Shown here: positions 6,861-9,694 of the stretch, in pieces | Position numbering within the stretch: position 1 is the first letter of the stretch | Layout: every line of letters begins with the position of its first letter | Source: CF-161 sp035263645 | Lineage (GTDB): Bacteria; Chloroflexota; Dormibacteria; Dormibacterales; Dormibacteraceae | DNA: 9,694 nucleotides | Direction of reading: 5' to 3' | NCBI GenBank assembly: GCA_035263645.1 | Contig: DATFRD010000017.1 | Coordinates: 1-9,694 of the forward strand | Program-made: the position numbers and the translations under genes | Notes under the pieces: model-generated | What the model was told of the DNA's origin: nothing | Seen by the model: only the letters and a program-made list of their open reading frames with translations | The model's database searches: none

Positions 6861-8702
6861 TCAGCGCAAGACGCGCTGGTCGCCGACCCGGCGCGTGATC
6901 CGCTGCGCGTCCAGGTGCTCGAGCAGCGCCAGCACCGGTCGCCGGCTGGCCCCCATCCGGTCCCGCAGGCTCGCCACGGAGACCGAGCCCTCGCTCGCCA
7001 CGACCTCCCGGACCAGCGCCACCGCCGAGTCGTAGGCGGCCCGCGTGAAGGCCACCTCCTCCGACAGCCGAACCAGCTCGCCCCGCTGCACCAGCGCCCG
7101 CACCACCTCCAGGGACGCGCCCGCCTCCCGCATGGCCTCGGGCAGCGACGGCGGGGCGAACGGCTGCGCCGCCAGGAGGTCCAGCAGCCGGCCGGCGGGG
7201 CCGCCGGCGGCCGCATCGATCTCGACCCGGTGCGCCGGCAGCGCCAGCTCGCCGGCCCCGCGGTCCGCCAGCACGGCGTCCCGGGCCAGCGCCGACAGCA
7301 CGGGCCCGAACGCCGCCGGGGCCAGGCCGAGCCGGCTCTTCAGCTCCTCCCTGGGCATCCCGGCCCGCAACGGGTGGGCGCGGTGGTACTCCTCCAGCGC
7401 GGCGGCGGCCCGGCCGGCGATCCGGGCCCACGCCGCGGGCGAGAACAGCCAGTCCCCCACCCGGCGCGCGTCCAGCGCGTCCACCTCGGCGCCGTCGGCG
7501 AGCGTCGCCCGGAGCAAGGCCTGGACCGTGATGCCCCGCGGGTACTTGCGCAGCTCCTCCTGCAGGACCTCTCCGGCGGCCCGGCGTTCTAGCGACTCCC
7601 ACACGCGCTCGTCGTGCCGCGGGTGCCGGCGCGGGCTCACGTCCGCGAACGTGCCTCCGGCGATCGTCACCGACGGTGTCGGCAGCCGAAGGACGAACCG
7701 GTCGCCGGCGGCGATCGCGACCGGGCGCGACAGGTACAGCTGCGCCCAGTCGGTGCCGCCGGCCGGTATCTCGTCCGCTGCCAGGACGATGACCCGCGCG
7801 GCGACCTCCGCGGTCCCGGTGTGGACCAGCACCTGGGCGCCGTGACGCAGCGGCTTCGGGCTGTCCCGCAGCACCCGCACCGAGGCGTCCGCGCGGCGCG
7901 TGGCCGTCACCGTGCCCACTCGGGCCAGCACCTCGCCGCGGCGCAGCTCGTCCTTCTCGACGCCGACCAGGTTGGCCGCCACCCGGCTGCCTGGCTCGGC
8001 GACCTCCACCCGCCGGTTGTGCTGCTGCAGGCCCCGGATGCGGGTGCGCCGGCCGGCAGGCTGCAGCTCGACGTCCTCGCCGACCTTCAGCGTCCCGTCG
8101 ACGAGCGTCCCGGTGACGACGGTCCCGAACCCGCTGATCGTGAACACGCGGTCGATCGGGAGGCGCGGCCGGCCCCGGTTCTCACGGGGCGGCATCCCGG
8201 CGAGCAGGGCGTCGAGCCTCCGCTTCAGGTCCTCCAGGCCCTGACCGGACACCGCCGAGACGGGCAGGATCTCGGCGCCCCGGAGCGAGGTCCGGGCCAG
8301 CGTCTCGGACAGCTCCGCCTTCACCAGCTCCAGCCAGTCCGGCTCGACCAGGTCGACCTTGGTCACGACCGCCAGGCCTCGCCGGATCTCCAGCAGGTCG
8401 ACGATCTCCAGGTGCTCGACGGTCTGCGGCATCACGCCCTCGTCGGCCGCCACCACCAGGAGCACCGCGTCGAGGCCGTGCACGCCCGCCAGCATGTTGC
8501 GGATGAAGCGGGCGTGACCGGGCACGTCGACGATGCCGACCAGCCGCCCGCTCGGGAGCGCCAGGTACGCGAAGCCCAGGTCGATGGTCATCCCCCGCCG
8601 CTTCTCCTCCTCCAGGCGGTCAGGGTCGATGCCGGTCAGGGCCTGGATCAGCGTCGACTTGCCGTGATCGATGTGGCCCGCGGTGCCGACGACGTAGCTC
8701 AC
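6861..8702 (-). CDS. selB: Selenocysteine-specific translation elongation factor SelB
   Basis: The 613-residue GTPase carries Sec-tRNA(Sec) to ribosomes at UGA codons marked by a SECIS hairpin. The N-terminal G domain is EF-Tu-like: GTAGHIDHGKST (6-17, P-loop), RRGMTIDLGF (35-44, switch I), DVPGH (59-63), TKVD (114-117, the usual SelB variant of NKxD) and SAVSG (149-153). EF-Tu-like domains II and III follow (about 180-355, including VFTISGFGTVVTGTL at 186-200). The C-terminal 250 residues form a set of winged helices that bind the SECIS RNA. The start is GTG at 8702-8700, giving MSYVVGTAGHIDHGK; any start further upstream would run through selA. The GTG overlaps the selA TGA as GTGA, so translation should be coupled by reinitiation, and no Shine-Dalgarno is needed or seen. 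No SECIS element or selenoprotein gene is visible in the window. Confidence 0.96.
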   Translation of the reverse strand: MSYVVGTAGHIDHGKSTLIQALTGIDPDRLEEEKRRGMTIDLGFAYLALPSGRLVGIVDVPGHARFIRNMLAGVHGLDAVLLVVAADEGVMPQTVEHLEIVDLLEIRRGLAVVTKVDLVEPDWLELVKAELSETLARTSLRGAEILPVSAVSGQGLEDLKRRLDALLAGMPPRENRGRPRLPIDRVFTISGFGTVVTGTLVDGTLKVGEDVELQPAGRRTRIRGLQQHNRRVEVAEPGSRVAANLVGVEKDELRRGEVLARVGTVTATRRADASVRVLRDSPKPLRHGAQVLVHTGTAEVAARVIVLAADEIPAGGTDWAQLYLSRPVAIAAGDRFVLRLPTPSVTIAGGTFADVSPRRHPRHDERVWESLERRAAGEVLQEELRKYPRGITVQALLRATLADGAEVDALDARRVGDWLFSPAAWARIAGRAAAALEEYHRAHPLRAGMPREELKSRLGLAPAAFGPVLSALARDAVLADRGAGELALPAHRVEIDAAAGGPAGRLLDLLAAQPFAPPSLPEAMREAGASLEVVRALVQRGELVRLSEEVAFTRAAYDSAVALVREVVASEGSVSVASLRDRMGASRRPVLALLEHLDAQRITRRVGDQRVLR

Positions 8703-9694
8703 GAGACGGTCGCACAGGCCGCGCAGGCGGCTTCGATGGCGTCCTGGAGCAGGTCGTCCTCGCCGCGCAGGACGGTGCGGAGATCGACGCAGCAGCGGCC
8801 GCCCTCGATCCTGGCCAGGACCGGCGGCTCGCCACGGCGCAGCGCGGCGGCCAGCCGGGAGGCGGGCCCCGGCAGCGCCAGGAGGACCGTGGGCACCTCG
8901 TGGCCCGGCAGAGAGCCGCCACCCACCGCAGAGGCGCCCTCGACGCGCTCGCACTCGATGCCGCGCTCCTGGAGCCGGACCATGAGGTAGCCGGCGCGCC
9001 GGCGCAGCTCGTCCGGCGGGGAGGTCAGCATGCGCGAGACCGGTGAGGCGCTGCCCAGCAGCCGTTCACGCAGGGTCACCTCCAGCGCCGCGAGCGTCAT
9101 CTTGTCGACTCGAACCGCCCTCGCCAGCGGATGCTTCGCCATCCTGCCGATCGGAGCTGCCCTGCCTACGACGATGCCGGCCTGGGGCCCGCCCGGCAGC
9201 TTGTCGCCCGAGAACGTCACGACGTCCGCATGGAGAACGGCCTCGGCCACGGTGGGCTCGTCGAAGAGCTCCTCCAGCGCACCGCTGCCGACGTCGTCCA
9301 GGAGCAGCACCCCGAGCCGGTGAGCCAACTGGGCCAGCTCGGCCAGCGGCGCCGACTCGGTGAAGCCGCTGATGCGGAAGTTGGAGGTGTGCACGCGGAG
9401 CAGGGCGGCGGTGCGGTCGCCGGCCGCCGCCTCGTAGTCGGCGGTCCGCGTCCGGTTGGTCGTCCCCACCTCGACCATCCGCGCACCCGAGAGGCGCATC
9501 ACGTCGGGCATCCGGAACGAGCCGCCGATCTCCACCTGCTCGCCGCGCGAGACCACGACCTCGCGACCCCTGGCCAGGGCGCTGAGCATCAGCAGCACGG
9601 CGGCCGCGTTGTTGTTGACGACCAGCGCCGCCTCCGCGCCGGTCAGCCGGGTCAGCAGCGGAGCCACCAGGCTCGAGCGGTCGCCGCGCCGGCC
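8699..9694 (-). CDS. selA: L-seryl-tRNA(Sec) selenium transferase SelA (N-terminus beyond right edge)
   Basis: SelA is a PLP enzyme of the aminotransferase fold. It converts Ser-tRNA(Sec) to Sec-tRNA(Sec) with selenophosphate in the cytoplasm. The 331 visible residues begin GRRGDRSS, which aligns with the conserved GRRG..S stretch of the family, then LTGAEAALVVNNNAAAVLL, GEQVEIGGSFRMPDV, EVGTTNRT and VHTSNFRISGF. LLDDVGSG and the PLP-lysine motif SGDKLPGGPQAG follow; the Schiff-base Lys codon is at 9202-9200. The C-terminal small domain is complete. Full-length SelA is about 460 residues, so roughly 130 residues are outside the window; the GTG at 9667 is internal and is not the start. The stop codon overlaps the selB start by 4 nt, forming a selA-selB operon. 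SelD and the tRNA gene selC are not in view and may lie upstream of the right edge. Confidence 0.96.
   Translation of the reverse strand, partial: GRRGDRSSLVAPLLTRLTGAEAALVVNNNAAAVLLMLSALARGREVVVSRGEQVEIGGSFRMPDVMRLSGARMVEVGTTNRTRTADYEAAAGDRTAALLRVHTSNFRISGFTESAPLAELAQLAHRLGVLLLDDVGSGALEELFDEPTVAEAVLHADVVTFSGDKLPGGPQAGIVVGRAAPIGRMAKHPLARAVRVDKMTLAALEVTLRERLLGSASPVSRMLTSPPDELRRRAGYLMVRLQERGIECERVEGASAVGGGSLPGHEVPTVLLALPGPASRLAAALRRGEPPVLARIEGGRCCVDLRTVLRGEDDLLQDAIEAACAACATVS

Noticed and set aside
6270..8990. Plus-strand open frames (440 and 458 codons) opposite pfk, the pfk-selB gap and selB
   Set aside because: They cross an intergenic repeat and have biased His/Gln/Arg composition with no recognisable domain.

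Overview
The window is very G+C-rich bacterial chromosome, densely coding, with third codon positions almost all G or C. Long spurious antisense ORFs result from this. Several traits point to a deep-branching or poorly characterised Actinomycetota-like organism: the style of the Lon protease, a group III-type phosphofructokinase, GTG and TTG starts, and a likely leaderless promoter. The phylum is an inference and cannot be proven from this window.

Layout. Positions 1-232 (minus) hold the N-terminus of a BMP/PnrA-type substrate-binding lipoprotein that runs off the left edge. Positions 308-2923 (minus) hold a cluster in the transcription order HxlR-type regulator, ROK-family sugar kinase, HD-domain tRNA nucleotidyltransferase. 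The last two genes overlap by 22 nt. Positions 2998-5340 (plus) encode a full-length Lon protease, divergent from the HxlR gene. Lon ends at a strong 12-bp hairpin and converges on a phosphofructokinase gene (5580-6605, minus) that carries the Asp/Lys signature of pyrophosphate-dependent enzymes. Upstream of it is a selB gene (6861-8702, minus) preceded by selA (8699 to the right edge, minus). The two overlap at a GTGA, so they form a selenocysteine-insertion operon.

How the genes work together. SelA makes Sec-tRNA and SelB delivers it to recoded UGA codons, so the organism should encode selenoproteins. The tRNA nucleotidyltransferase matures tRNA 3' ends. The ROK kinase and the PPi-type phosphofructokinase are both sugar-phosphate enzymes but lie in separate transcription units. 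I see no mobile element, CRISPR array, rRNA or tRNA gene, and no obvious new multi-gene system.

The most unusual signal is a pair of nearly identical palindromic intergenic elements. Each abuts the stop codon of one of two adjacent genes (pfk and selB). Each is built from an 8-bp palindrome, a G-run/C-run hairpin and a second 8-bp palindrome. Other points worth a look are the PPi-type phosphofructokinase, a ROK kinase lacking one zinc cysteine, and an inverted repeat straddling the apparent promoter between the HxlR gene and the ROK kinase.
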